Positions 16,478 through 25,193 of a stretch of 64,000 bases of DNA are shown piece after piece; within the stretch, counting starts at the first letter, position 1; each line of letters begins with the position of its first letter. The DNA is taken from assembly GCA_023269615.1 (NCBI GenBank), contig JAHFSY010000018.1, positions 1-64,000 of the forward strand, read 5' to 3'. The translations under genes were made by a program, and so were the position numbers. The notes under the pieces were generated by a model. It made no database searches. It was not told where the DNA came from and saw nothing but the letters and a program-made list of their open reading frames with translations. Source of the stretch: Verrucomicrobiota bacterium (GTDB lineage Bacteria > Verrucomicrobiota > Verrucomicrobiia > JABWAM01).

Positions 16478-18397
16478 ATGCTTACGCTTTCTGGAGTAAC
16501 CAAGGCATTTGCCGCGCGGACCCTTTTTGAAGAGGTGTCTCTGCAGGTGAATTATGGGGATCGGATCGGGCTTGTCGGGCCCAACGGCGCGGGCAAATCC
16601 ACGCTTCTTTCGCTGATCCTGAAGCAGAGTGTTCCCGATGAAGGATCAGTCCTTTTTGAGAAGGGGGTTTCACTCGGGTATCTTCCACAGGAGACTTCGC
16701 CTTGCGGGGATGAAACCGTGTTGGAACTGGCCACCAATACATCGCCGGAAATTGCTGAGCTGCGGCGGACGATGAAGGATTGTGAGTCGCGGGGACTGGA
16801 CGACACCGAGGAATATCACAAGGCGCAGGGGCGTTTTGCCGAGCTGGATGGATTCCAGCAGGAGCCCAAGGCCAAGCGCATTCTCAGCGGGCTGGCTTTT
16901 CGCGAGAAGGATTTCGACCGGCCAGCGCGTGAGATGAGCGGCGGATGGGTCATGCGGGCGCACCTCGCGCGCCTGCTTGTGCAGGAACCGGATCTCCTGC
17001 TTCTCGACGAACCCACGAACCATCTGGATTTGGAATCGCTCCTCTGGTTTCAAGGATATCTTCTTGGGTATCCCGGCGCCATTTTTATGATCTCGCACGA
17101 CCGCGAGTTTTTGAACCGGCTTTCCGAGACCATCCTCGAGATCAAGCATGGGCACCTTCATCGTTATCGCGGCAACTACGACGAGTACCTCCTGCAGTCC
17201 GCCGCGCGCGAGGAGCAGCATCTTGCGGCTTACAAGAACCAGCAAAAGGAGATCCAGGCGCTGCAGGAGTTTGCGGACCGATTTCGCGCGAAGGCAAGCA
17301 AGGCTTCGCAGGCCCAGAGCAAGCTCAAGCAGATCGAGCGCATGGAGAAGATCGAGGCCCCGGTGCGCGCGGACAAGACGATCAAGTTCCGGTTTCCCCA
17401 GCCGCCGCGCAGCGGGTTGCGGGTCATCTCGCTGGAGGATGTCCACCAGGCGTATGGCGAGCACGTGGTTTATCGCGGCCTGAATTTTGAAGCGGAGCGC
17501 GGGCAGCGGATCGTGCTGGTCGGCCCGAACGGCGCGGGAAAATCCACCCTGCTCAAGATTCTCGCCGAGGTCGTGCCGTTCCAGAAGGGGAAGCGCGAGC
17601 TGGGGCACAACACGAAGCTGGGATATTATTCGCAGTATCGCATTGATACGCTCAAGGCCGCGCGCAGCGTGCTGGAGGAGGCGATGGGAACGCAGGAAAA
17701 CATGTCGGAACAGGCGGTGCGCAGCGTGCTGGGATCATTTCTTTTCCGGGGAGATGACGTGTTCAAGAAGGTCAGCGTGCTGAGCGGCGGCGAAAAAAGC
17801 CGCCTGGCGCTCGTCAAATTCCTCCTCGATCCCCCGAACCTGCTGCTCATGGATGAGCCGACGACTCACCTGGACATGGCGAGCATTGACGCGCTGGTGG
17901 GCGCGATGAAGCAATTTGAAGGCACTCTGATTTTCATTTCGCACGACGTCTATTTCATCCGGGCGATCGCCTCCAAGGTGCTGCACATTGACGCCGGCAA
18001 ACTCACGCCTTATGTGGGTGATTATCAGTACTACCTCGACAAGTCGAAGGCGGGGTCCGAGCGCTCGGCGCTGACGGCGGGGCAGGCTCCGGTCGAAGAG
18101 GCTGTGATGGCCAAGCCCAAGGTCAATTCAAAGGAGCAGAAGCGGATCGAGGCCGGGGAGCGGCAGGTGCGTTCGCGCGAGCGCAAAGAGCACCAGGAAA
18201 AGGTGTCCCGTCTTGAGGCGGAAATTTTGAAGTGTGAAGAGCGGCAGAAGGAACTGACGGCGCAGATGGAGGATCCATCGACGTATGCCTCGGCGAACGT
18301 GGCCGGGCTCAATCGTGAGTTGCTGGGGGTGACCGAGGCGCTTGAAGCGTTGAATCGCGAGTGGGAGGAGTTGGCTGGCGGTTGCGCTGTGCCCTGA
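16478..18397 (+). CDS. ABC-F family ATPase (Uup/YdiF-like)
   Basis: A 639-residue soluble protein with two ABC domains and no membrane segment. Walker A is GPNGAGKST at about 34-42 and again at about 347. The signatures are EMSGGWVMRAHLARLL and LSGGEKSRLALVKFLL. Walker B is LLLLDEPTNHLDLESLLWF and LLLMDEPTTHLDMASIDAL. The linker between domains is the ABC-F P-site interaction region. A charged C-terminal coiled coil (about 540-630, RKEHQEKVSRLEAEILKCEE) resembles Uup. ABC-F proteins act on stalled ribosomes at the E site. Monocistronic. Confidence 0.95.
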   Translation: MLTLSGVTKAFAARTLFEEVSLQVNYGDRIGLVGPNGAGKSTLLSLILKQSVPDEGSVLFEKGVSLGYLPQETSPCGDETVLELATNTSPEIAELRRTMKDCESRGLDDTEEYHKAQGRFAELDGFQQEPKAKRILSGLAFREKDFDRPAREMSGGWVMRAHLARLLVQEPDLLLLDEPTNHLDLESLLWFQGYLLGYPGAIFMISHDREFLNRLSETILEIKHGHLHRYRGNYDEYLLQSAAREEQHLAAYKNQQKEIQALQEFADRFRAKASKASQAQSKLKQIERMEKIEAPVRADKTIKFRFPQPPRSGLRVISLEDVHQAYGEHVVYRGLNFEAERGQRIVLVGPNGAGKSTLLKILAEVVPFQKGKRELGHNTKLGYYSQYRIDTLKAARSVLEEAMGTQENMSEQAVRSVLGSFLFRGDDVFKKVSVLSGGEKSRLALVKFLLDPPNLLLMDEPTTHLDMASIDALVGAMKQFEGTLIFISHDVYFIRAIASKVLHIDAGKLTPYVGDYQYYLDKSKAGSERSALTAGQAPVEEAVMAKPKVNSKEQKRIEAGERQVRSRERKEHQEKVSRLEAEILKCEERQKELTAQMEDPSTYASANVAGLNRELLGVTEALEALNREWEELAGGCAVP

Positions 18398-18435
18398 AAA
18401 TAGAACGGGAAGGAATGCCGTGGAGCGGGGTGATG

Positions 18436-20235
18436 TCATTCACCCCGGTTTGTGCGGGACGGAGCTGCCGGCGCTTTCAGCAGTGGGGCGATCGCCTCGA
18501 TTTTGCAAAACGCATCCATCGCACCCGACTTCGCATCCACATAGTGCACGCGGTACATCCCGGTCTCCTTTGATAATTCCACAATGGTCAATGTGGTGTT
18601 GGCTTGAAACGAGCCGAGGGCAAGGCCCGGCGACTTGATATCGTAGGCGGTGATCGTTTCACGGGTGATGATTTGAGCTGGAAGGGATAACGGTGGATTT
18701 TGTGCGCCTTTCGGGGGATCCAGCTTTGGATCGGTGGCAAGCATGCCCGATTTTTGGAAATCCTTGAGGTTGAGCGTGACGCTTTCGCCGCTGGACTTGT
18801 CTCGGATCTTGACGGCGCCCGTGGCGTCATCCGTCGAGACGATCTCCATGTTGGGATTCATGGCGACCATGAGCTTTGCGGCGGCGAGTGCGGGGTTGAC
18901 TGGCCGGGCCGGATCCTGGCCGATCAATGCCTTCTGCATCTCTTTCTGGATGGCGCCGAGATCTATGGCTGTGTTGTCGTCACTCTTTGTGGAAGTGAGG
19001 GTTGGGCTGGGGGAAGCTTTTTCTGGAACAACCGGCTCCTCGGGCTTTGGGGTGGGGGTGACCTTTGATGGAGGAGGAGTCACATCGGCGATTTTTGCGG
19101 GCGGAATTTTTATGGCGGCCTCATTCTCTGTCGCCTTGGGTTCTTCCACGCGGACCACCGGAGGCTTGTTGTCGGGAGCGTGGGTATCGGCGATTTTTGC
19201 GGGCGGAGTTTTTGCAATCGCCTTGTCAGAAATCGGAGGCTCTTTGTTTGGGTTGCGTTGGGACATGAGCCCAACGATCAGGACCAGTAGGATGGCAATG
19301 CCTGCCGCGACGAGGACCGTCACCCGTTTGTTTTTTTTGCCGGGAGACGGAGTGCTGCCAGGTGGACCGTTGCTTTGCAACAGCCCGGGCATGGAGTGTC
19401 CCGCAAGGATGGCGTCCAGGGCGGCCGCGACCTGGGACATTTCCTGGATGCGGGCGTCGCGAGCCTTGGCCGTCATTTTCGCCACCAGGTTGAGGGTGTC
19501 CTGCGAAAGGCTGCCGCTGGCATTCTGCAGGGGGGGCATCTCCTCCGTCAAATGCAGCGCCATGATTTCCGCTGCGGAACCACCGGGGAAGGAGGGCTTG
19601 CCGCTCAGCATGTGGTACAGGCTCATCCCGAGCGAATAAATGTCGGAGCGCCCGTCAATGTCCTTCCAGCCCCGGATCTGTTCCGGCGAAATGTAATAGG
19701 GCGTGCCCATTGCCGCTCCGGTCGCCGTGAGCGTCATGTCGGTTTCGCTGGAACTCATCTTGGCCAGGCCGAGGTCGCCGACTTTCACGATGCCGCCGCT
19801 CGTGAGCAGCATGTTTTCAGGTTTCACGTCGCGGTGGACGATGCCCTGGCTGTGCGCGTAGGCCAGGCCCTTTGCCGCCTGGCTGATCCATCCCAGCGCG
19901 GTCCGTTCCTCGATGGCGCCCGACTCGCGCAGAATCTGGCCGAGGCTCTTGCCGTCCACAAACTCCATCACCATGAAATAAACCGTGTCGCACACCCCCG
20001 CGTCGAATACCGTCACGACGTGTGCGTGGTTCAGGCGTGCGGCAAGCCGGGCCTCGCGAAGAAAGCGTTCCACGTATTCCGGGCTCGAGCCGAGTTGCTG
20101 GGGCAGGACCTTGATGGCCACGATGCGGTCCAGGCTGATTTGACGCGCCCGCCACACCATTCCCATCCCGCCCTTGCCGATCATCTCCTCAACCTCGTAG
20201 CCGGGAATCAACTCTTTGGAAATCCCCTCGTCCAT
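18436..20235 (-). CDS. PknB-like Ser/Thr protein kinase, membrane-anchored
   Basis: A 599-residue protein. The kinase domain covers about 10-275: glycine loop IGKGGMGMVWRA, catalytic Lys in VAIKVLPQ, HRDVKPENMLL, the metal-binding motif as DLG (VGDLGLAKM), and SPEQI in the activation segment. A transmembrane helix (VTVLVAAGIAILLVLIVGLM) at about 310-330 follows. A Pro/Lys-rich stalk contains a duplicated PPAKIAD unit, and the C-terminus (TAYDIKSPGLALGSFQANTT) looks SH3-like. It would phosphorylate cytoplasmic targets in response to an outside signal. ATG 20235 was chosen over TTG 20241. Convergent with the ABC-F gene. Confidence 0.94.
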   Translation of the reverse strand: MDEGISKELIPGYEVEEMIGKGGMGMVWRARQISLDRIVAIKVLPQQLGSSPEYVERFLREARLAARLNHAHVVTVFDAGVCDTVYFMVMEFVDGKSLGQILRESGAIEERTALGWISQAAKGLAYAHSQGIVHRDVKPENMLLTSGGIVKVGDLGLAKMSSSETDMTLTATGAAMGTPYYISPEQIRGWKDIDGRSDIYSLGMSLYHMLSGKPSFPGGSAAEIMALHLTEEMPPLQNASGSLSQDTLNLVAKMTAKARDARIQEMSQVAAALDAILAGHSMPGLLQSNGPPGSTPSPGKKNKRVTVLVAAGIAILLVLIVGLMSQRNPNKEPPISDKAIAKTPPAKIADTHAPDNKPPVVRVEEPKATENEAAIKIPPAKIADVTPPPSKVTPTPKPEEPVVPEKASPSPTLTSTKSDDNTAIDLGAIQKEMQKALIGQDPARPVNPALAAAKLMVAMNPNMEIVSTDDATGAVKIRDKSSGESVTLNLKDFQKSGMLATDPKLDPPKGAQNPPLSLPAQIITRETITAYDIKSPGLALGSFQANTTLTIVELSKETGMYRVHYVDAKSGAMDAFCKIEAIAPLLKAPAAPSRTNRGE

Positions 20236-20431
20236 GCGCAAGCGTGATAAAACAGGATTGATCCCCCTTCAAGTCTTTTCGCCACAAGCGTGCCCATCTC
20301 CTACCCGCTGACGGTTTTCCGCTCCACGAGGAAGGCGGGTAGCGGGTGCGGTAAAATGCAAGAACCGGCTTGCGCTTTTAGTGACAGGTTGATACGAGAG
20401 AGTGAAATTAAACTGAAATTTCAGCCATACC

Positions 20432-21136
20432 ATGCGCAATGTGATTTCAACCTCGGTTCTGGGGGCCTCCTCGCGGCGACGCGCGGAGGGGGATTCGTTG
20501 CGCAGCAAGGCTTACCGTCAGATCAAGGAGATGATCATCCTGGCGGAATTGCCTCCCGCCTCGTTGATTGATGAGGCGCAGCTCGTATCGGATTTGAAGG
20601 TGGGCTTTACGCCGGTGCGCCAGGCGCTCCAATGGCTCGCGCTCGAAAACCTGGTGGTGATTCTTCCGCGTCGCGGCACCATCGTGGCCGACCTCAACGC
20701 GAGTGATCTCCAGAAGATTTACGAGATGCGCATCCAGCTTGTGCCGCACGCGGTGCGGCTGGCTGCCGAGCGGGCCACGGATCGCGAAATCGCCAGCATG
20801 GGGGCATTGCTGGATCGTTCGGACGCCGTCATCGCAAAGGGAGACCACTACCAGTTGATCCGGCTGGACCGCCAGTTTCAGCGCCTGCTGACTGCGGCCA
20901 CGCACAATGAGTTTCTCATCGAGATGCTCGACCAGCTTTACTCCCACTCGCTCAGGCTCTGGTATGCGAATCTGCACCGGATCCGTGGGCTGCGCCAGGA
21001 AATCAGGGATCACCGAAAAATTCTTTCGGCCCTGAAGGCCCACGACGGCAAACGGGCGGAGGCGATCATGCGCAGCACGGTTGCGGAATTTCATCGCGAA
21101 CAAATGTCCCTCAACCAGAATCTCTCCAGGTCATGA
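20432..21136 (+). CDS. GntR-family regulator with FCD domain
   Basis: A 234-residue protein with an N-terminal winged helix (LRSKAYRQIKEMIILAELPP; DLKVGFTPVRQALQWLALEN) and an all-helical FCD effector domain (YEMRIQLVPHAVRLAAERAT; LDRQFQRLLTAATHNEFLIE), the FadR subgroup that binds carboxylic acids. It is the first gene of the ETF-Dgc operon and overlaps etfA by ATGA (21133-21136), so it very likely autoregulates the operon in response to the substrate or a breakdown product. Confidence 0.93.
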   Translation: MRNVISTSVLGASSRRRAEGDSLRSKAYRQIKEMIILAELPPASLIDEAQLVSDLKVGFTPVRQALQWLALENLVVILPRRGTIVADLNASDLQKIYEMRIQLVPHAVRLAAERATDREIASMGALLDRSDAVIAKGDHYQLIRLDRQFQRLLTAATHNEFLIEMLDQLYSHSLRLWYANLHRIRGLRQEIRDHRKILSALKAHDGKRAEAIMRSTVAEFHREQMSLNQNLSRS

Positions 21137-22173
21137 GCGAACTCGTCCAGACGCTGGTTGTCACGGATCCTTCGGGCAAATGGAGCGCGCATTCGCTGGA
21201 ACTGGTGAGCGATGCCGCGGCCCTGGCCAGACGCTGGAATGGAATCGCAGGGGCGTGGGCGCTTGTGGCGCCCGCCGCGCTGAAGTCGGATGTTTCGGAA
21301 CTGGCAAGGCATGGTTGTTCCCGGGTTGCGCTTTTAAGAAATGATCGTTTTGCAAAATGGTCTTCCGAGGCCATCGTCGCCGCGCTTGAAGCGAATCGTT
21401 CCCCTGGTTGTCGCCTGATCCTGCTGCCCGGCACCTCCCGCGGCGAGGAAGTGGCTGCGATGCTTGCCGAGAAGCTGGAGACGCTCTGGATCCCGGACGC
21501 ACTGACGTTCGCGGTGAACAGGATGGGTTCGTTGGAAATCACCTCGGTGAACACGGGCGGAAAACTGTCGCGATTGTTCCGGATGGCGGACGAGCGCCCC
21601 GTGGTGGCGACGATGCGCCCCGGGGTGGCGGAGGCGAAAGCTGACAAACCCGCCGCGCTGGAAACGCGCGAAGTGGACGTGGACCTTTCACGCGTGGCGA
21701 AGCTTACGGACGTGGAGCAGTTTTTTCCGGCCGATCCCAGGACGTTGGACATCACGTTTGCGAACAAGATTGTGTCAGGCGGGCGCGGGACGGGAGGGGT
21801 GGAGGGGATGAAGCTGGTTGCGAAACTGGCGGAAACGCTGGGTGCCTCGGTGGGTGCATCGCGCATGGTGGTGGATCTGGGTTGGGTTCCGTATGAACGC
21901 CAGGTGGGGCAGACGGGAAAAACGGTGCATCCTGATTTGTACGTGGCGTGCGGCATCTCGGGCGCGAGTCATCACCTCGCGGGGATGCGCGACAGCAGCC
22001 ACATCGTTGCGATCAATCCCGACCCGAAAGCGCCCATTCACGAGGTGGCGCACCTGAGCCTGAATGGCGATTTGCAGCAGTTGATCCCCGAGATTGTGTC
22101 GGTGCTGGAGAAGCGTTTGAGTGGAGAAGCCGGGAGCTGTCAGCCGTCAGCTATCAGCCTTAAGCCGTCATGA
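21133..22173 (+). CDS. etfA: Electron transfer flavoprotein alpha subunit
   Basis: A 346-residue protein. The N-terminal ETF domain is followed by the FAD-binding C-terminal domain with its conserved stretch (VGASRMVVDLGWVPYERQVG; QTGKTVHPDLYVACGISGA; HLAGMRDSSHIVAINPDPKA). With EtfB it takes electrons from a dehydrogenase, here most likely the DgcA-like enzyme, and passes them to the membrane Fe-S protein encoded next. The last ten residues (CQPSAISLKPS) are encoded by a 7-bp tandem repeat that runs past the stop. Confidence 0.95.
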   Translation: MSELVQTLVVTDPSGKWSAHSLELVSDAAALARRWNGIAGAWALVAPAALKSDVSELARHGCSRVALLRNDRFAKWSSEAIVAALEANRSPGCRLILLPGTSRGEEVAAMLAEKLETLWIPDALTFAVNRMGSLEITSVNTGGKLSRLFRMADERPVVATMRPGVAEAKADKPAALETREVDVDLSRVAKLTDVEQFFPADPRTLDITFANKIVSGGRGTGGVEGMKLVAKLAETLGASVGASRMVVDLGWVPYERQVGQTGKTVHPDLYVACGISGASHHLAGMRDSSHIVAINPDPKAPIHEVAHLSLNGDLQQLIPEIVSVLEKRLSGEAGSCQPSAISLKPS

Positions 22174-22260
22174 AAATCATCTTTTCAACGCTTCAGCTCC
22201 ATTCTGGCAGGTGGGTTTTGTCTGAAAACTTACAGCTAAAAGCTTATAGCTTACAGCTTT
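22136..22260. repeat. Heptad tandem repeats as an imperfect inverted pair
   Basis: The left array at 22136-22172 has units of the type GCTGTCA, GCCGTCA, GCTATCA, GCCTTAA and GCCGTCA. The right array at 22227-22260 has TTACAGC, TAAAAGC, TTATAGC and TTACAGC, roughly the reverse complement. Both keep a 7-bp period. The left array encodes the end of EtfA; the right one lies just before the next gene. Confidence 0.85.
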
Positions 22261-22266
22261 CCTAAA

Positions 22267-24207
22267 ATGATTCCCCATCGCGAAATTCTTTGGAACATTC
22301 CGCACGGGGTGATGCTTGCGGTCTATGTGCTTTCGGGATTGTGTGGCGCGTGGATCCTTTTCTGGTTCTGGCGCCGGTCCCGCCTCTGGAACCGTGGCAG
22401 TGACGCGGTGGGACAATTGGGCTGGAGCGCGGGTGCGGCGCGCCTGATGGAATATCTCGCCACGCATCGCACCGTGAGGCGCGATCGGTATGCGGGCGCG
22501 ATGCACGCCCTGATCTTCTGGGGATTCGTCATTCTGCTCATCGCCACCACGCTCGTTGGCATCCAGCATCATTTTGAAATTGTGTTCCTCACCGGCACAA
22601 CCTACCTCGCCTTCAAATTCATCTCGAACCTTGGTGGCGTGATGTTTTGCGCGGGGATCGGCATGGCGCTGTGGCGTCGTCGTGAAGTCTCGCGGCTGCT
22701 CCGAGATCGTGTGATCAACGCGATGCTGTGGGGCATGATGGTCCTGGCCGTGAGCGGATTTTTCGTGGAAGCAGCACGCATCGCCCGGGACTTCCAGCCT
22801 TTTGAGAAATGGAGCTGGGTGGGCTACGCGCTTGCAAGCGGGATGGCGTCCCTGGGTTTCACGGGCGAGGACGTGGTGCCGCTGCATCGGATTTTGTGGA
22901 TGACTCACGCCACGCTCGCCATCGGATTTTTCATCATCATCCCGATCACGCTGCTCAAGCACATCTTCCTCGCGTCGTACAGCGTGATGCGGCCCGCGGG
23001 GAAACCAGGGATTTTGACGGTCCCAGTGGTACCGGTCACTGCCGCAGTGGATCTGGAGCAATTTCGTAAAGTGGATTTGATCCAGGCCGATGCGTGCCTC
23101 ACGTGTGGGCGTTGCGCGGAGGTTTGCCCGGCGGAGGCGGCGGGCAAACCGCTCAGCCCGCGTTCCGTGGTGCTCGGCTTGCGAGCACATCTCGACTCAC
23201 CCGAAGTGAGTCTTGACCACCAGGTGAAGGACGAGGCGCTCTGGTCGTGCACATCGTGCCATGCGTGCGACGATGCCTGCCCGATCAATATTCACATTCT
23301 CGACAAGATCGTGACGCTGCGTCGCGGGCGCGTGGCGGAGGGCGACATCCCCGACACGGCGGCGGAATCGCTGGAGGCCACGGTGCAGAAGTTCAATCCA
23401 TTCGGGCGTCCCAACTCGGCGCGCATGGAGTGGGCGAGCGGGATCAATGTTCCGGTCGCGAAGGAGGGCGAGGCGGTGGAGTTGCTTTACTGGGTGGGGT
23501 GCTCGGGCGCGTTCGACCCGGCGGGACGCGAAGTGGCCAGGTCCGTGGTCCGCATTCTCGATCATTTGAAAATCAAGTATCGCGTGCTCGGATGCGGCGA
23601 GCGTTGTTCCGGCGATCCGGCCCGGCGGCTGGGTGAGGAGGGATTATGGAATGGCCTGGCGAAAAAGAACCAGCAAAGTTTTTCCAGGCACCAGGTGAAG
23701 ACGATCCTCACGCAATGCCCGCATTGTTTCAACTCGTTCAAGAACGAATACCCGGCCGTGGGCCCGATGCCACGCGTGATGCATCACAGCCAGTGGTTGC
23801 AGGAGAAGATTGCGGAAGGCGCGCTCAAGCTGAACCCGGGCGCTTCCGAGAAAATCACCTTTCATGATCCGTGTTATCTCTCCCGGGCAGGCGACGAGAC
23901 CGAGGCGCCGCGCGCGGTGCTCGACAAGATGTTCGACGGCAACCGCGTGGAGATGGAAAAGCACGGGAAGAAAAGTTTTTGTTGCGGCGGCGGCGGCGGG
24001 CAGATCTGGCTCGATGTCCGTGGCAAGACGCGCGTGGAGACGATCCGGGCTTCGCATGTCGAGGAGACCGGGTCGCAGACCGTCGCCACGGGCTGCCCGT
24101 TCTGCCGCGTGATGCTCGAGGCGGGGCGCAGCGGATTGCCCGAGGGACAGGGCAAGTGGAGGGTGAAGGACATCGCAGAGCTTGTGGTGGAAAATTTACC
24201 GGCATGA
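22267..24207 (+). CDS. dgcB: Membrane Fe-S protein, DgcB/HdrD-like ETF oxidoreductase
   Basis: A 646-residue protein. Five transmembrane helices come first (VMLAVYVLSGLCGAWILFWF; MHALIFWGFVILLIATTLVG), of the nitrate-reductase-gamma type. Two [4Fe-4S] motifs follow at about 278-350 (CLTCGRCAEVCP; CTSCHACDDACPINI), then two CCG domains (VLGCGERCSGDPARRLGEE; FHDPCYLSRAGDETEAPRAV; FCCGGGGGQIW). This layout is that of DgcB, which takes electrons from ETF into the quinone pool during N-demethylation. It lies between etfA and etfB. Confidence 0.9.
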   Translation: MIPHREILWNIPHGVMLAVYVLSGLCGAWILFWFWRRSRLWNRGSDAVGQLGWSAGAARLMEYLATHRTVRRDRYAGAMHALIFWGFVILLIATTLVGIQHHFEIVFLTGTTYLAFKFISNLGGVMFCAGIGMALWRRREVSRLLRDRVINAMLWGMMVLAVSGFFVEAARIARDFQPFEKWSWVGYALASGMASLGFTGEDVVPLHRILWMTHATLAIGFFIIIPITLLKHIFLASYSVMRPAGKPGILTVPVVPVTAAVDLEQFRKVDLIQADACLTCGRCAEVCPAEAAGKPLSPRSVVLGLRAHLDSPEVSLDHQVKDEALWSCTSCHACDDACPINIHILDKIVTLRRGRVAEGDIPDTAAESLEATVQKFNPFGRPNSARMEWASGINVPVAKEGEAVELLYWVGCSGAFDPAGREVARSVVRILDHLKIKYRVLGCGERCSGDPARRLGEEGLWNGLAKKNQQSFSRHQVKTILTQCPHCFNSFKNEYPAVGPMPRVMHHSQWLQEKIAEGALKLNPGASEKITFHDPCYLSRAGDETEAPRAVLDKMFDGNRVEMEKHGKKSFCCGGGGGQIWLDVRGKTRVETIRASHVEETGSQTVATGCPFCRVMLEAGRSGLPEGQGKWRVKDIAELVVENLPA

Positions 24208-24228
24208 ACGCCTTTTTCCAGATGATAG

Positions 24229-24347
24229 GTGGCTGCGTTCGCAAGAGCGCGGACGGGGAGGCCAAATCCTTGCGGATTCGGCTACGGTTTTGTAGCTGCG
24301 TTCGCAAGAACGCGGCCCCGGGGCCGAACTCTTGCGAGTTCGGCTAC
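24229..24347. repeat. Two tandem REP-like hairpin repeats (GTAGCC family)
   Basis: Copy 1 at about 24229-24285 and copy 2 at 24292-24347 each have GCGTTCGCAAGAACGC (or a close variant) followed by CTTGCGAGTTCGGCTAC. They occupy the whole gap between the dgcB-like gene and etfB inside the operon, where stem-loops could stabilise or partly terminate the transcript. Confidence 0.85.
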
Positions 24348-24361
24348 ACGGAGGGAACGCC

Positions 24362-25183
24362 ATGACGCCGCGCGTGTTTGTCCAGGTCTGGTGCGAGATG
24401 GATCCCTCGTTGAACCTGCGCGTGGATCGACAGACGGGCGTTCCCCTCGTGGAGGGTGGTGACGTGTTGATGCGGGTGAGCCCGTCTGGACGTCATGCAG
24501 TGGATGCGGCATTGAAGATTGCCAACGCGGAAGTGATCGCATTTGCCGTGGGCGACGGACATGAGGAAGCTTTGCGTCACGCGCTCGCGGCGGGCGCGCC
24601 TCGGGCGGTTCAGATCTCGGGATCGGACGAGAACATCGCGGCGCTGACGGCCTGGCTCGCGGGACAAAAGCCCGACCTTGTGATTGCCGATCGCATGGCT
24701 GGGCGCATTGCGGCGAGTCTGGGCTGGGCGCACCTTGCTGGTGTTGACCAGTTGCAGACGATGGATGGCCGCCTTCGCGCGATCCGCCATCTTGGGCGTG
24801 GAGATTCCGAGAGCGTGACAGCGGCGCTTCCGGCGGCTGTGTGCATGCAAACAGAGTCGGGTCGTGCGCGTTACATTTCCCAGATTCGCATCGCCGGCGT
24901 GCAGGAACTTCCGATCGAGCGGGTGACGCTGGATGTTTCCGCGTCCGCTCGAAAGAATGCGGAAGTCGGCCCGTTGCAACAGGCGCGTCCCCGCACCCGT
25001 CTTGGCTCCGCGTCCCCGGCGGCTGCACCCGCGAAGGCTGTGGACCGTTTGAATGCGCTGCTTGGAGTTGGAACGGCTCCCGCGGCCCCGGCATCCAAGG
25101 CCGCCGCGACGACTGCCAAAACCAGCGGGCAGATGGCGGAGGAATTTGTTCGATATTTACGGCACAACAATCTTTTTAACTGA
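24362..25183 (+). CDS. etfB: Electron transfer flavoprotein beta subunit
   Basis: A 273-residue protein matching EtfB: MTPRVFVQVWCEMDPSLNLR at the start, then GRHAVDAALKI and VIAFAVGDGHEEALRHALA, where the AMP-binding fold begins, and later VIADRMAGRIAASLGWAHL. It has a long C-terminal tail rich in Ala (LGVGTAPAAPASKAAATTAK). ATG 24362 was chosen because it gives the EtfB N-terminus and lies after the REP repeats; the frame extends upstream. It partners EtfA and is separated from it only by the membrane Fe-S gene. Confidence 0.93.
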   Translation: MTPRVFVQVWCEMDPSLNLRVDRQTGVPLVEGGDVLMRVSPSGRHAVDAALKIANAEVIAFAVGDGHEEALRHALAAGAPRAVQISGSDENIAALTAWLAGQKPDLVIADRMAGRIAASLGWAHLAGVDQLQTMDGRLRAIRHLGRGDSESVTAALPAAVCMQTESGRARYISQIRIAGVQELPIERVTLDVSASARKNAEVGPLQQARPRTRLGSASPAAAPAKAVDRLNALLGVGTAPAAPASKAAATTAKTSGQMAEEFVRYLRHNNLFN

Positions 25184-25193
25184 TAAACAAACC